Of a DNA stretch of 64,000 bases, positions 7,985-17,158 are shown piece by piece. Under the pieces are notes generated by a model, which searched no databases, was not told where the DNA came from, and saw only the letters and a list, made by a program, of their open reading frames with translations. Source of the DNA: Agromyces lapidis (lineage in GTDB: Bacteria > Actinomycetota > Actinomycetes > Actinomycetales > Microbacteriaceae). Position 1 is the first letter of the stretch; every line of letters starts with the position of its first letter. The stretch spans positions 310,001 to 374,000 of the forward strand of contig NZ_WBIQ01000002.1 of NCBI RefSeq assembly GCF_009749405.1, read 5' to 3'. The translations under genes and the position numbers were made by a program.

Positions 7985-8968
7985 ATGCAGCGACTCGTGG
8001 ACTGGTGGGACCGGCACCAAGTCGCTCTCTACGTTGCCGCGATCATCCTCGGCGGCGTGTTCGGCGTCCTGGCACCGGGCGCGGCCCCGGTGCTCACGGC
8101 CGCGACGAACCCGGTGCTTGCGGTGCTGCTGTTCGCGACGTTCCTCGGCGTCCCGCTAATCGAGGTCGGCCGATCGTTCCGAGACCTCCGGTTCCTGGGC
8201 ACCGTGCTCGCCGTGAACTTCGTCATCGTCCCCCTGATCGTCTGGGGGCTCTCCCAATTCGTGGCCGACGACCGTGGGCTGTTGATCGGTGTGCTGCTCG
8301 TTCTGCTTACTCCCTGCGTGGACTACGTGATCGTGTTCACCGGACTCGCCGGCGGCGCGAAAGCGCGCCTGCTCGCCGCGACCCCGCTCCTGATGCTGCT
8401 GCAGATCCTCCTGCTGCCCGTGTACCTGTGGGTGTTCGCCGGCGGTGAGGTGGTCGCGCACATCGAGCTCGAGCCGTTCATCGAGGCGTTCGTGATCATC
8501 ATCGTCATCCCGCTCATTGCGGCCGCGATCGTGCAAGCCGTGGCCCGCCGGCACCGCGCCGGTCGCGCCATCGAACACGTCATGGCGGGGGCGATGGTGC
8601 CGCTCATGATGCTCACCCTTGCGGTCGTGATCGGATCCCAGATCGCCGCCGTCGGCAGCGAAGCCCTCACCCTCCTGCGCGTCGTCCCGCTCTACATCGC
8701 GTTCCTCATCGTCATGCTCCTCGTCGGCCTCGCGGCCGGCCGACTTGCCCGGCTCGAGGTGCCCGAAACCCGCGCCGTGATCTTCAGCGGCGCCACCCGA
8801 AACTCGCTCGTCGTGCTCCCGCTCGCCCTCGCCCTCCCGGCCGAGCTCGCGATCGCGCCACTCGCCGTCGTGACACAGACCCTCATCGAGCTCGTCGGCA
8901 TGGTCGTGTTCGTCCGGCTGGTTCCGAAGCTCATCCCGATCGCCCGCCGTGAGCAGACGCTCCGATAA
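7985..8968 (+). CDS. Arsenite-type exporter of the ACR3 / bile acid:Na+ symporter superfamily
   Basis: A 327-residue membrane protein with about ten hydrophobic helices, TPCVDYVIVFTGLAGG (the Cys in the fourth helix that is essential in ACR3) and SGATRNSLVVLPLALAL, the second conserved crossover helix. It is divergent from the Cys-Cys genes and shares their operator. Likely exports arsenite or another metalloid. It is shorter and more divergent than canonical ACR3, so the substrate is inferred. Confidence 0.78.
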   Translation: MQRLVDWWDRHQVALYVAAIILGGVFGVLAPGAAPVLTAATNPVLAVLLFATFLGVPLIEVGRSFRDLRFLGTVLAVNFVIVPLIVWGLSQFVADDRGLLIGVLLVLLTPCVDYVIVFTGLAGGAKARLLAATPLLMLLQILLLPVYLWVFAGGEVVAHIELEPFIEAFVIIIVIPLIAAAIVQAVARRHRAGRAIEHVMAGAMVPLMMLTLAVVIGSQIAAVGSEALTLLRVVPLYIAFLIVMLLVGLAAGRLARLEVPETRAVIFSGATRNSLVVLPLALALPAELAIAPLAVVTQTLIELVGMVVFVRLVPKLIPIARREQTLR

Positions 8969-9061
8969 GAGCCTCAGGTCGGGCGGGTTCTGTGTCCCGA
9001 CATTCCTCAGGACGAACGTCGTCTCAGCTGTTCGCCTGGACCACGGCAGGGGCAGCCTGGA

Positions 9062-11761
9062 CTATCGCTCCAGCCCAGGGGGCGGTGCGTTCCGCTCCCG
9101 CTCACGCCCGGAAGCAATGGTTTGCAGGATATGGGAGGCAGGCCCCCACGGATCGGTTCTGACGACGAGACCGCGCACGGACTCTCGCGCAGCAGCCGTC
9201 GCCTTCACGAGTCCGCGATCAGCGCGATCGCGTTCAAGCGCCAGCACGAACTGCTCTCTGGCATCGTCCAGGCCACCTGCGACGAGGTGCAGGCGATTGC
9301 CATCGCGTGCACGAGTCATGCCGACATAGACGCCGGCCGCGTCGATGGCGTCGCTGATCACGGTGTGTGATTCGGGCACGGTGCTGCCCTGCATGCCGTA
9401 GGCGGTTGACGCATACGCCAGATGGGTGTGCTCGGCGACATACTCCGCCGGCAGTCGCACGGTGCGTTTTCTTCGAGCCGAAGAGTGCTCCTTTGCCCAC
9501 ACCGCGCCATCGTCACTCACTCTCTGGACGGTCCATGTCTGCCGGTTCGCGACGCGCAGTGCCGAGTCATTCTTCCGCGTCTGGATCACGTCGCCGCATC
9601 CGATGCACTCTCCGTCGGCGCCGGTCGCGATGTCGACGTCGTCCACCAGGCCGGCGCGCACCCGCTCCTCGCGAACACGCGCATTCAGCTCGCACGCTTC
9701 GTCGTTCGTCGCGACGGTGACCGCATCCCCATCGCGCCACTCACGAGCGAGCGCCTCCTGCAACGCATCCGGGCTCTCATGCAACACGACGAGCCCGAGC
9801 GCATGCAGCCGATCGAACACCGCCTCGGAATGTTCGCCGCGCCGCATCTGCACGGTGAGCGCGGCGTACGCGGGGTCGGTGAACCGGTGCACGGTCGTCA
9901 TGCTGTGCACGCGGGGGAGGAGTTGCGCCGCCATATCGAGCACACCGCCGCGCCCGACCGCTGCGAGTTGCGCGCGGTCGCCGACCAGGGCGACGGTTGC
10001 GCCGTGCTCATTGGCAACGGTCAGGAGCGCGAGCGCCGTGTCCTGGTCGAGCATCCCCGCTTCATCGACGAGGATGCGCTCACCACGAGCAAGACGAGCG
10101 GATGCCGCGGGGCCTGCATACGTGGCATCCGTATCGGGATCTGTGTCGCCGACGGCGAGCCGGGTCCAGACGCCGTCGCGGTTCCACCGCCAGCCGTGCT
10201 CGTGCACGAGCTTCGCCACGCTGTCGGTCGCAACGCCAAGTTCCTGGTGCGCAACGTCGGCCGCCTTCTTCGTCGGCGTGACCACGCGGGTCGCGCGGCC
10301 ATACGCGGCGGCGGTCCCGATCGCGGCGGCGAGCATCGTCGTCTTGCCCGCGCCGGCGGCGCCCTCCACGACGACGAGCGGCTCGGTGGATGCCACGGCC
10401 GAGGCCGCTCGCACCTGCGCGGCGTCGAGCCGGTGCCGGCGTGCCACGTACGTCAGGTTCGGCGTGCGCCGGCGGCCGGCGTGCGCGGCCAGTGCCGTGA
10501 GCAGGTCGCGCAACCGGGTCTCGGCGGTGATGACGTGCAGGCTCGTGAGGTGTGCGACGTGTTCGGGATGCGGGCTGTCGGGTGGCAAGACCGAAACGCA
10601 GTCATCCGCGGCCAGCCGCGTCATGAGCACGATGAACTCTCGCAGCGGTTTCGCGTCGGCGCGCACGCCGGTCTCCGTGATGATGCGCGTGGCCTGCTCC
10701 TGGATGTCGTGCACCGTCCACGTCGACGCTGCGGCCGCGCAACGGTCGAGCGCACGCGATGCGACATTCCGAATACTCACGTCGTCCAGCGACGTCGGCG
10801 CCGGCGCAGGACGGCGCTCGAGGTCGGGGCGGTAGCCGGCGTCCGTAAGCTCGGCCCGCCATGCCGCCTCGCTGCCGAGGGAGGACGGCCGCTTGTGCGG
10901 CCGCTCGTGATCCCACGCCATCGCGATCAGCCGCGACATCGCCGCCGGGCCAGGCTCCGCGTCAGGATGCGTTGCACGCCACTCCTTCTCGAAGTGCGCG
11001 AGGTTGCGCGCGACCTGCTCGGCCCGCTTGCTCATCACGGCGTTGAAGGGTTGAAGCTCCGCGACCTCCCCGGTCACAGGGTCGAGGGTCAGACCGTGGG
11101 CATCGAGGACGGTCGCGAGCTGGGGGTGTGCGGCGATGACGGCCGTGCCCAGCGAACGGATCGCGCCCTGCTGTCGGAACAGCGCCGCAGTGTCGAGGCC
11201 GCGCCATGTTCCGGCTGCCCACACCCGCGTCCCGATCTGGAAATGGGTGTGCCGGTGCGGGTCTCCCGCGCGCGAGGTCTTGTGCGAGACGGCGACCGTT
11301 TCCAACTGCTCGACGGGTACGACCCGCTGCCGCCCGCGCGGGCCGACCCTCGTGACCGAGTGCTGGCCGAGCCACGAGCGAATCGCGGCGACCGCGTCGC
11401 GCTGCGCAGCATCGAGAGCGACGGATACCTCGGGGTGCAACGCCGCGGCAATCGACAGGGACTTCGGCGCATTCACGACCATCTCCGCGAATCGCGGCGA
11501 TCCTTGCCGGCCGTCGCCCGGCAGGCGGGGCTTGCCCATCGACTCACTGGTGAGCGGGTTGATCCAGTCCACCCAGTTCGCGTATTGGTCTGGGGTGAGC
11601 GCGCCTTCGCCGATCCCCTCGCCATCGATGCCGACGACCGAGAACTCGGCGAGGGATGTCCCGCCCTCGAGGTAGTAGTCGTCGGCGCGGGAGCGATCTG
11701 ACTCGAGGTATCGGCGCGCGTCGGCCCCGGAACCCCGATACAGGATCACGCCACCCTTCAT
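9062..11761 (-). CDS. MobF-type relaxase with RecD-like helicase domain
   Basis: An 899-residue protein starting at the ATG at 11761 (GGAGGAA 4 nt upstream). The N-terminal TrwC/TraI relaxase domain has the metal-binding triad HRHTH near residue 168 in DPHRHTHFQIG. The C-terminal half is a RecD/TraA-type helicase with Walker A EGAAGAGKTTM near residue 465, Walker B ILVDEAGM, and the closing YGMQGSTV motif. It should nick oriT and unwind the transferred strand. It appears full length, but no conjugation apparatus is nearby. Confidence 0.85.
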   Translation of the reverse strand: MKGGVILYRGSGADARRYLESDRSRADDYYLEGGTSLAEFSVVGIDGEGIGEGALTPDQYANWVDWINPLTSESMGKPRLPGDGRQGSPRFAEMVVNAPKSLSIAAALHPEVSVALDAAQRDAVAAIRSWLGQHSVTRVGPRGRQRVVPVEQLETVAVSHKTSRAGDPHRHTHFQIGTRVWAAGTWRGLDTAALFRQQGAIRSLGTAVIAAHPQLATVLDAHGLTLDPVTGEVAELQPFNAVMSKRAEQVARNLAHFEKEWRATHPDAEPGPAAMSRLIAMAWDHERPHKRPSSLGSEAAWRAELTDAGYRPDLERRPAPAPTSLDDVSIRNVASRALDRCAAAASTWTVHDIQEQATRIITETGVRADAKPLREFIVLMTRLAADDCVSVLPPDSPHPEHVAHLTSLHVITAETRLRDLLTALAAHAGRRRTPNLTYVARRHRLDAAQVRAASAVASTEPLVVVEGAAGAGKTTMLAAAIGTAAAYGRATRVVTPTKKAADVAHQELGVATDSVAKLVHEHGWRWNRDGVWTRLAVGDTDPDTDATYAGPAASARLARGERILVDEAGMLDQDTALALLTVANEHGATVALVGDRAQLAAVGRGGVLDMAAQLLPRVHSMTTVHRFTDPAYAALTVQMRRGEHSEAVFDRLHALGLVVLHESPDALQEALAREWRDGDAVTVATNDEACELNARVREERVRAGLVDDVDIATGADGECIGCGDVIQTRKNDSALRVANRQTWTVQRVSDDGAVWAKEHSSARRKRTVRLPAEYVAEHTHLAYASTAYGMQGSTVPESHTVISDAIDAAGVYVGMTRARDGNRLHLVAGGLDDAREQFVLALERDRADRGLVKATAAARESVRGLVVRTDPWGPASHILQTIASGRERERNAPPPGLER

Positions 11762-12125
11762 TGCCTTCCTCCGAGCTAGCTCAGGTTCTTGCAACTACCT
11801 ACGGTAGCATACGTCCATTCATTTGAGGTGCATTCAGTTGAGGTGCATTCAGTTGAGGTGCCGACGGGCCAAGAAGGTCGTGGCGGAGCAGGCCTCATAC
11901 GGCTTGTTGGTTGGCGGTCGCTTGGGTGTGGCCTTATGGCCCAAGCTGGCCCCGTCGTTGGATAAGCGAGCAGGACGCGCGCTGAGATACTCATCGATGA
12001 CATGGCCGACGCCGTGGGTCATAACTTGCCTCAGAGGGCGTCTCGCGACGCAGTGTACGTCCCCGAGGCGGCATGATGGGCCATGAGCTTGACGTCAGTT
12101 TGGGAAAAGGGGCAGGTGGGCCGAG
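11762..12125. other. 364-bp intergenic region with repeats, probable relaxase promoter or oriT
   Basis: No convincing gene. It contains CTCAGGTTCTTGCAA (11780-11794), a palindrome CTACC-TAC-GGTAG (11795-11807) and a 15-bp tandem triplicate (11816-11860) directly upstream of the divergent relaxase gene. Repeats beside a relaxase gene are typical of oriT or of autoregulated promoters. The rest, up to hamA, shows nothing further. Confidence 0.45.
11816..11860. repeat. Three tandem copies of a 15-bp repeat
   Basis: CATTCATTTGAGGTG followed by two copies of CATTCAGTTGAGGTG, end to end. One base differs in the first copy. The position next to the relaxase gene suggests iterons or a relaxosome binding site. 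Confidence 0.85.
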
Positions 12126-12938
12126 GTGCACGAACTTGAGGTCGACCTCGAAGCGTTCGGAGAACTCTTCGCGACCATTCAGAGCAGTCCCTTCACACTC
12201 GTTGAGATCGACGCAGAGCAGGCGGCCGCGCTTGCCGGGCAGCTCGGTGTTCCCGTTCGCCGGTGCTATATCGGCGACGGCGCTCTTCACGAGCGCATGG
12301 TGAACACTGGGGCATCCGCACAGGCGATCATCGCGGCTAAGCTTCCCGATCGTGGGTCGACGATGGCGGGCGACTTCGGGGAGATTCTCACCGCCCTCTT
12401 TCAGGCCGCTCGCGAACATCCGGGCGAGGTGCTCGACTCGAAGAAGTGGCGGTTGAAGCAGGATCGCACGAAGCCAGCGCCGGGCTCCGATGTGGTGCAG
12501 CTGATCCTTCCGTACTGGCCGGACCCATCTGATGAGGACCGTGTCATCTGTTCCGAGGTGAAGACGAAGTCGACTCCGGGGGACTCGAAGCCTGTTGCAA
12601 GTGCGATCGAGGACTCGAAGAAGGACAGCTCTCGACGCTTCGTAAGGACGTTGAACTGGTTGAAAGAGCGAGCGCTGGACACGGGCCTGTCCACGGTCTC
12701 CGTCGAGCAACTGGATCGGTTCATTCATGCGGTCGACTATCCGGCGGCACGACGTGAGTTCAGGGCCGTCGCTGTGATCTCTGCCGCTCTGGTCGAGGCA
12801 GAGCTGGAAGGGGTCGAGGCTCCGCCTGGGGATGAGAGGGCCCTGATTGTGATCTCCGTGCCCGACTTGAAGGCGAACTACGAGTCGGCGTATGACGCGG
12901 CGTTGGTCAGTGCTGACGAGTCTGAGGCCGTCGCATGA
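12126..12938 (+). CDS. hamA: Hachiman defence protein HamA (DUF1837 nuclease)
   Basis: A 270-residue protein with GDFGEILTALF (82-92), GSD (120-122) and SEVKTK (143-148). The spaced D...E-V-K is a PD-(D/E)XK-like nuclease signature as expected for the DUF1837 domain of HamA. GTG start, the first possible one after an in-frame stop at 12090. It overlaps the helicase gene by 4 bp. In Hachiman, HamB holds HamA in check until DNA damage or phage replication structures activate its non-specific DNA cleavage. Confidence 0.82.
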   Translation: MHELEVDLEAFGELFATIQSSPFTLVEIDAEQAAALAGQLGVPVRRCYIGDGALHERMVNTGASAQAIIAAKLPDRGSTMAGDFGEILTALFQAAREHPGEVLDSKKWRLKQDRTKPAPGSDVVQLILPYWPDPSDEDRVICSEVKTKSTPGDSKPVASAIEDSKKDSSRRFVRTLNWLKERALDTGLSTVSVEQLDRFIHAVDYPAARREFRAVAVISAALVEAELEGVEAPPGDERALIVISVPDLKANYESAYDAALVSADESEAVA

Positions 12939-15901
12939 GGGAGATCCTGGGACGTTGGATCGCGGATGCGGAGACGAACCACGCGATTGAGGACTTCCGG
13001 CTCGACGCGCGCCTGGGTCAGCTCGACTACCTCGACAATCGCGGCACGGACCTGTATTACTCGCTTGTCGGTGAGCTGTTCGACATGGTGAGAGACGGAG
13101 CCAGCGATCCGGCCGACTGGGCGTCGGTCGGTCGAGGTCTTGATTCGGTGAGCCACGAGCTTCAGGACGGCGCCAAAGCGGATGCCCTGTTCTTCTCTTC
13201 AGTTGCGTTTTATTTGGGTGGTTATCCTGCTTCTGCCGTAATGACGATGCGTCGCGCTGATCCTCAGTATTGGGAAACCCACGTCGAGGCGGCGTCATAT
13301 GAGCTCCTGACTCGTTCCACGAATCCGCGCTCGCCGCTCACAGGTGCTCTCCTGGCGTCGGTGCGTGCCGGTGAACTCCAGATGGTTGACGCCGCGGTTG
13401 TCGCAGCGGAGGGCGGCGTTGCCCAGGCCCTCGATGCCGGACCTGAGGAATGGGTGGCGCACCGGCTGTACTTGGCGCTGTTGCAGCGGTTCCAGCAGAC
13501 TAATCTGCGCGCGGTTCTACCGGATGGCGTGCTCGAGAGGTGGGATCCTCTTGTCGAGTCGTTCCTCGATAGGCAGCAGCCGGTCTGGGACTTCTTTCCT
13601 TCGCAGATCGAGGCCATCGATGCGGGCCTCCTGACGAGTTCCGAGTCCTACTCGCTGCAGATGCCCACCGGAGCTGGGAAGACCGCGCTCACCGAAACCC
13701 TCATTTTCGATCACCTTACGCGCTCGTCCGACAGCAAGGCGGTCCTGCTCGTGCCGTACCGTGCGCTGGCGCGGGAGCTGCGGGGAAGCGTCGGCCGGCA
13801 CCTGACCTCGATGGGTCTTCTTTCTCGGACGGTGTACGGGGGCACCGTACCTGGCACCGAAGAGAGCGAGGATCTGGACGATGTTCGCGTCATCATCGCA
13901 ACACCCGAGGCGCTCACCGGTCTCATCGGAGCGCACCCGGAACTGTTGTCGGTCATCTCGCTCGTGGTGTGTGACGAAGGACACCTCCTTGACAGCGGCG
14001 CGCGCGGCGTGGGGCTTGAGCTTCTGCTCGCACGTATGAAGGCGCGGGACCCGAGCCCACGGACTGTCTTCGTATCCGCGATCGTCCCGAACATCGAGGA
14101 GATCAACAGCTGGCTCGGCGGATCCGACGCATCCGTGGTGAGAAGCCATTATCGACCCGCCATCGCCGAGTTCGCGGTGTTGCGTCCGGTCGGCTCTGGT
14201 CGAACGGCGACGATTGGGCTGGAGCTTCACGAGCCAGTCACGTCGGTCCCGTCTCACACATTGCCGGAGTTCCTGCGACCCACCGACTTCCAGTACACGA
14301 ACCCGACCACAGGTAGACGCAACACCTACGCCTATTCGTCGACGAAGACGAGGGCTGTAGCGGCTGCGCGGAAGGCGCTCGCACTTGGGCCGGTCGCAGT
14401 GTTCGCGACAGAAAAGGGAGGGGAGCGAGGTGTCCTTGGGTTGGCAAACGAGCTCCTCAAACAGATCGACGCCGGTCTCGCATTACCCGCGCCCTTGAAC
14501 TACGTGAACGACACGGAGCTGGTCGAGTCGGTGGTGGCCTACTTGTCTCACGAGTTCGGCGACGGCTGGGTGGGAACGATGGTGCTTCGCGCTGGGGCGA
14601 TCGTGCACCACGGCGACGTCCCACAGGAGACCCGCGAGGTGCTCGAGGAGTTGGTCTCGGACCGTCACGTCTCGATGGTGATGTGCACCAGCACCCTGGC
14701 TGAGGGAGTCAATCTTCCGTTGCGGACGATGGTGTTGTACTCGGTGAAGCGCAGCTCGGACGGTAGCGCACCCGAGCCGATGTTGGCGCGAGACATCAAG
14801 AACCTCGTCGGCCGCGCGGGCCGGGCAGGAAGCTCCACCCGCGGGCTCGTGATTTGCGCCAACCCTGACGACTGGCGGGTGGTCAGTCCGGTCGCCGAAG
14901 GGCAACCCGGTGAGCCGGTCGAGGGTGCCGTCATCGAGCTGATCCGTCGTCTCGCGCGAGCACTTGCCAGCAATCAGCGACAGTTGACCAACCGGGCGCT
15001 AGAAGCGAGCGCACCACTACTCCCGCTCGTGGATGGCGTCGATGCCGCGCTCATCGAGCTCATACGAGACGAGCTAGGCGAAGACGAGTTCATCCAGATC
15101 GCGGAGGCTCTCGCCGCGGAGACATTCGCGGCCGCGAAGGCGAATAGCAACGAGCGTGCACTGCTGCAGACCGTGTTCGAACTGCGCGCACGTCGAATTG
15201 TCGAGATGCGATCGACAGGGCGTCTCGTACTCGCGCGCAACACTTCCGCCCGACCGCGACTGGTGGATCGGGTGATCAACGACCTGATACCGCGCTACGA
15301 ACACTGGAGTTCCACGGACTCAGCCGTGGACGCAGAGTTCATTCGTGTTCTCGTGGACTGGGCGCTGGAGCAGCCCGGGTTTACGAGCGACGTTGAGACC
15401 GAGTACCGCCGCACCATTATCACGGACTTTGGCGGTTCGCTGACCACTCTGGTGCTCGCCTGGCTGGAGGGCCGCTCGTACGAGCACATCGCCGAGGAGG
15501 TCGGTGTCAGCACAGACGTGCTACTGCGAATTCACACCAAAGTCGTGTTGTACAACTTCGTCACTCTCGTTGAACAAGCCGTCGCGCTGGTCCAGGAGTA
15601 CCTCACCGAGACAGGAGACGAAACTCTTGCCCCGGTCATCGGTTCCCTTCCTGACTTCCTCCGTTTCGGGGTATCCACACCGGCCGCGCGAGAACTGATG
15701 GCCCGTGGCATGCGGCACCGGCTCGCAGCGATCGCGCTCGGCACGGATCCGGCCATGCGAACCTCCACCAACATCTTCGCGACCCCGCGGTCGATCGCAA
15801 GGGACCTGCTCATGGACGAAGACACCTGGCGTCCCCGGCTTGGTGCACTGGTTTATCGCCGAACCGTCTCAGACGTCGCCGTAAGAGGTTGGGGGACATA
15901 G
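12935..15901 (+). CDS. hamB: Hachiman defence helicase HamB
   Basis: A 988-residue superfamily 2 helicase. After about 230 helical residues come Walker A QMPTGAGKT (about 241), Walker B VCDEGH (about 347), FVSAI (motif III), STLAEGVNLPLRTMV (motif V) and NLVGRAGRAGSSTRG (motif VI, about 625), the arrangement of Ski2-like helicases. A helical domain follows. Translational coupling to hamA (ATGA overlap) and size match Hachiman HamB. Confidence 0.85.
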   Translation: MREILGRWIADAETNHAIEDFRLDARLGQLDYLDNRGTDLYYSLVGELFDMVRDGASDPADWASVGRGLDSVSHELQDGAKADALFFSSVAFYLGGYPASAVMTMRRADPQYWETHVEAASYELLTRSTNPRSPLTGALLASVRAGELQMVDAAVVAAEGGVAQALDAGPEEWVAHRLYLALLQRFQQTNLRAVLPDGVLERWDPLVESFLDRQQPVWDFFPSQIEAIDAGLLTSSESYSLQMPTGAGKTALTETLIFDHLTRSSDSKAVLLVPYRALARELRGSVGRHLTSMGLLSRTVYGGTVPGTEESEDLDDVRVIIATPEALTGLIGAHPELLSVISLVVCDEGHLLDSGARGVGLELLLARMKARDPSPRTVFVSAIVPNIEEINSWLGGSDASVVRSHYRPAIAEFAVLRPVGSGRTATIGLELHEPVTSVPSHTLPEFLRPTDFQYTNPTTGRRNTYAYSSTKTRAVAAARKALALGPVAVFATEKGGERGVLGLANELLKQIDAGLALPAPLNYVNDTELVESVVAYLSHEFGDGWVGTMVLRAGAIVHHGDVPQETREVLEELVSDRHVSMVMCTSTLAEGVNLPLRTMVLYSVKRSSDGSAPEPMLARDIKNLVGRAGRAGSSTRGLVICANPDDWRVVSPVAEGQPGEPVEGAVIELIRRLARALASNQRQLTNRALEASAPLLPLVDGVDAALIELIRDELGEDEFIQIAEALAAETFAAAKANSNERALLQTVFELRARRIVEMRSTGRLVLARNTSARPRLVDRVINDLIPRYEHWSSTDSAVDAEFIRVLVDWALEQPGFTSDVETEYRRTIITDFGGSLTTLVLAWLEGRSYEHIAEEVGVSTDVLLRIHTKVVLYNFVTLVEQAVALVQEYLTETGDETLAPVIGSLPDFLRFGVSTPAARELMARGMRHRLAAIALGTDPAMRTSTNIFATPRSIARDLLMDEDTWRPRLGALVYRRTVSDVAVRGWGT

Positions 15902-16015
15902 GGCGCGTCGGCGGGGTCATGATTGCCGTCGCCCGCAGCTGCGTATTGAATCAATCGTGAGTTCAGGTCGCGTTCGAAAAACGCGTGCTCGGCACCACCT
16001 TTCAGTGCGAGCTCG

Positions 16016-17158
16016 TCACGTTACGAGTGAGAGTCGGGGCCGCTCATCGTGCTCGCCGAGCATTCGGCGGACATGTGCTGGCGACCATGACAGCTCGTTC
16101 GCGAGGTCGCGGACCGTAATACCACGCTGCTCGGCGAGTTCAACCGCCTTCGACAGTAGGGCTGGCTGCTCGCCCGGGAACTTTACGACGGGTTCGTGCA
16201 TGACGCCGATCTGGTTCAACCGGATGTAGCCGCGCCGGGCCGTCGCTTCGGAGATCTTTCCTAGCTCCCGACTGCGAAGGATGATCGAGCTGGGCTCCAC
16301 GCCCCACTGCTGGCTTTGGCGAATGACCACCGACATCTCAAGACGGGACTTCAGCTCGACTTCCATAACTCGGCGCGGTGTGAGGAACTCTGCGGCGAAG
16401 CGGTCGGCCTGACGCTCGATGTCGACCGTTCCCGAGGTGCGGCCGCCATGAAGGATGATGTGCCCGAGCTCGTGCGCGGCGCTGAACCGATGACGGTAAA
16501 CGTCGTCAGCCCGGTCAGGGGAAAGGACCATGACAGGCCTGCCGAATGAGACAGTCGAGAACGCATCGATCCGAGCAACCTCGGCCTCGACCATCGGAAC
16601 CAGAACCGTGATGATCCCCTTCGACTCGACTAGTCGGACCATCTGCGGCACTGGCCCGTCGCCCAGCTGCCACGCATCTCGCAGCTGTTGTGCCGCAAGG
16701 ACTGGGTCGTCGGAAAAAGTGCCGGGGGTGATCTCGCCGCCGGAGAATCCGGGGATGTCCACATGCGGAAATCGCACGTGGGCTTCGAGAGCATTCGAGA
16801 GTTCCCACACATGCTCTGTGTAGGCCACAGCCTTGTTCCGCTGCTTTGCTGTTGTTGCACGGAGGCTCCGGAAGAACACGCTTCCGGATTCCAGCGCTTC
16901 GCGCGGTCGGCCCGCTGCGAAGAACGCTGCCGGCACTCTCAGGTAGGCCGCGAGCTTTTCGATGACGTCAGGGCGGGGCGCGATGATGCCCGCTTCGAAT
17001 TGGCCCACCGCCGCAGGCGAAACCTTGACCGCGTTCGCGACGTCCTGTTTGGTGCGCAAAGCCAACTGGCGTGCCTGACGGAGTCGCTCAGGATCGAAGA
17101 TCCGCGCGACGTCCGTGGCGGTCAAGCCGTTCGGCCGACTAGGTGTTACAGGCTTCAT
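16016..17158 (-). CDS. XRE regulator fused to ImmA/IrrE-type metallopeptidase
   Basis: A 380-residue protein. Residues about 22-85 form an XRE helix-turn-helix (TKQDVANAVKVSPAAVGQFEAG). The middle carries the zinc-peptidase motif AAHELGHIILH and a downstream ERQADRFAAEFLTP that supplies the third ligand Glu/Asp region, as in ImmA/IrrE (DUF955). Such fusions act as protease-regulated repressors or antitoxins. It is the second gene of a two-gene operon, overlapping the unknown partner by 4 bp. Confidence 0.85.
   Translation of the reverse strand: MKPVTPSRPNGLTATDVARIFDPERLRQARQLALRTKQDVANAVKVSPAAVGQFEAGIIAPRPDVIEKLAAYLRVPAAFFAAGRPREALESGSVFFRSLRATTAKQRNKAVAYTEHVWELSNALEAHVRFPHVDIPGFSGGEITPGTFSDDPVLAAQQLRDAWQLGDGPVPQMVRLVESKGIITVLVPMVEAEVARIDAFSTVSFGRPVMVLSPDRADDVYRHRFSAAHELGHIILHGGRTSGTVDIERQADRFAAEFLTPRRVMEVELKSRLEMSVVIRQSQQWGVEPSSIILRSRELGKISEATARRGYIRLNQIGVMHEPVVKFPGEQPALLSKAVELAEQRGITVRDLANELSWSPAHVRRMLGEHDERPRLSLVT

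Noticed and set aside
8969..9061. Left attachment site of the mobilizable element between resistance genes and relaxase
   Set aside because: No similarity to the 52-bp tRNA-Phe repeat was found there or elsewhere left of 20305, so the boundary is left open.
11816..11860. CRISPR array
   Set aside because: The 15-bp repeats are directly joined without spacers and there are no cas genes.
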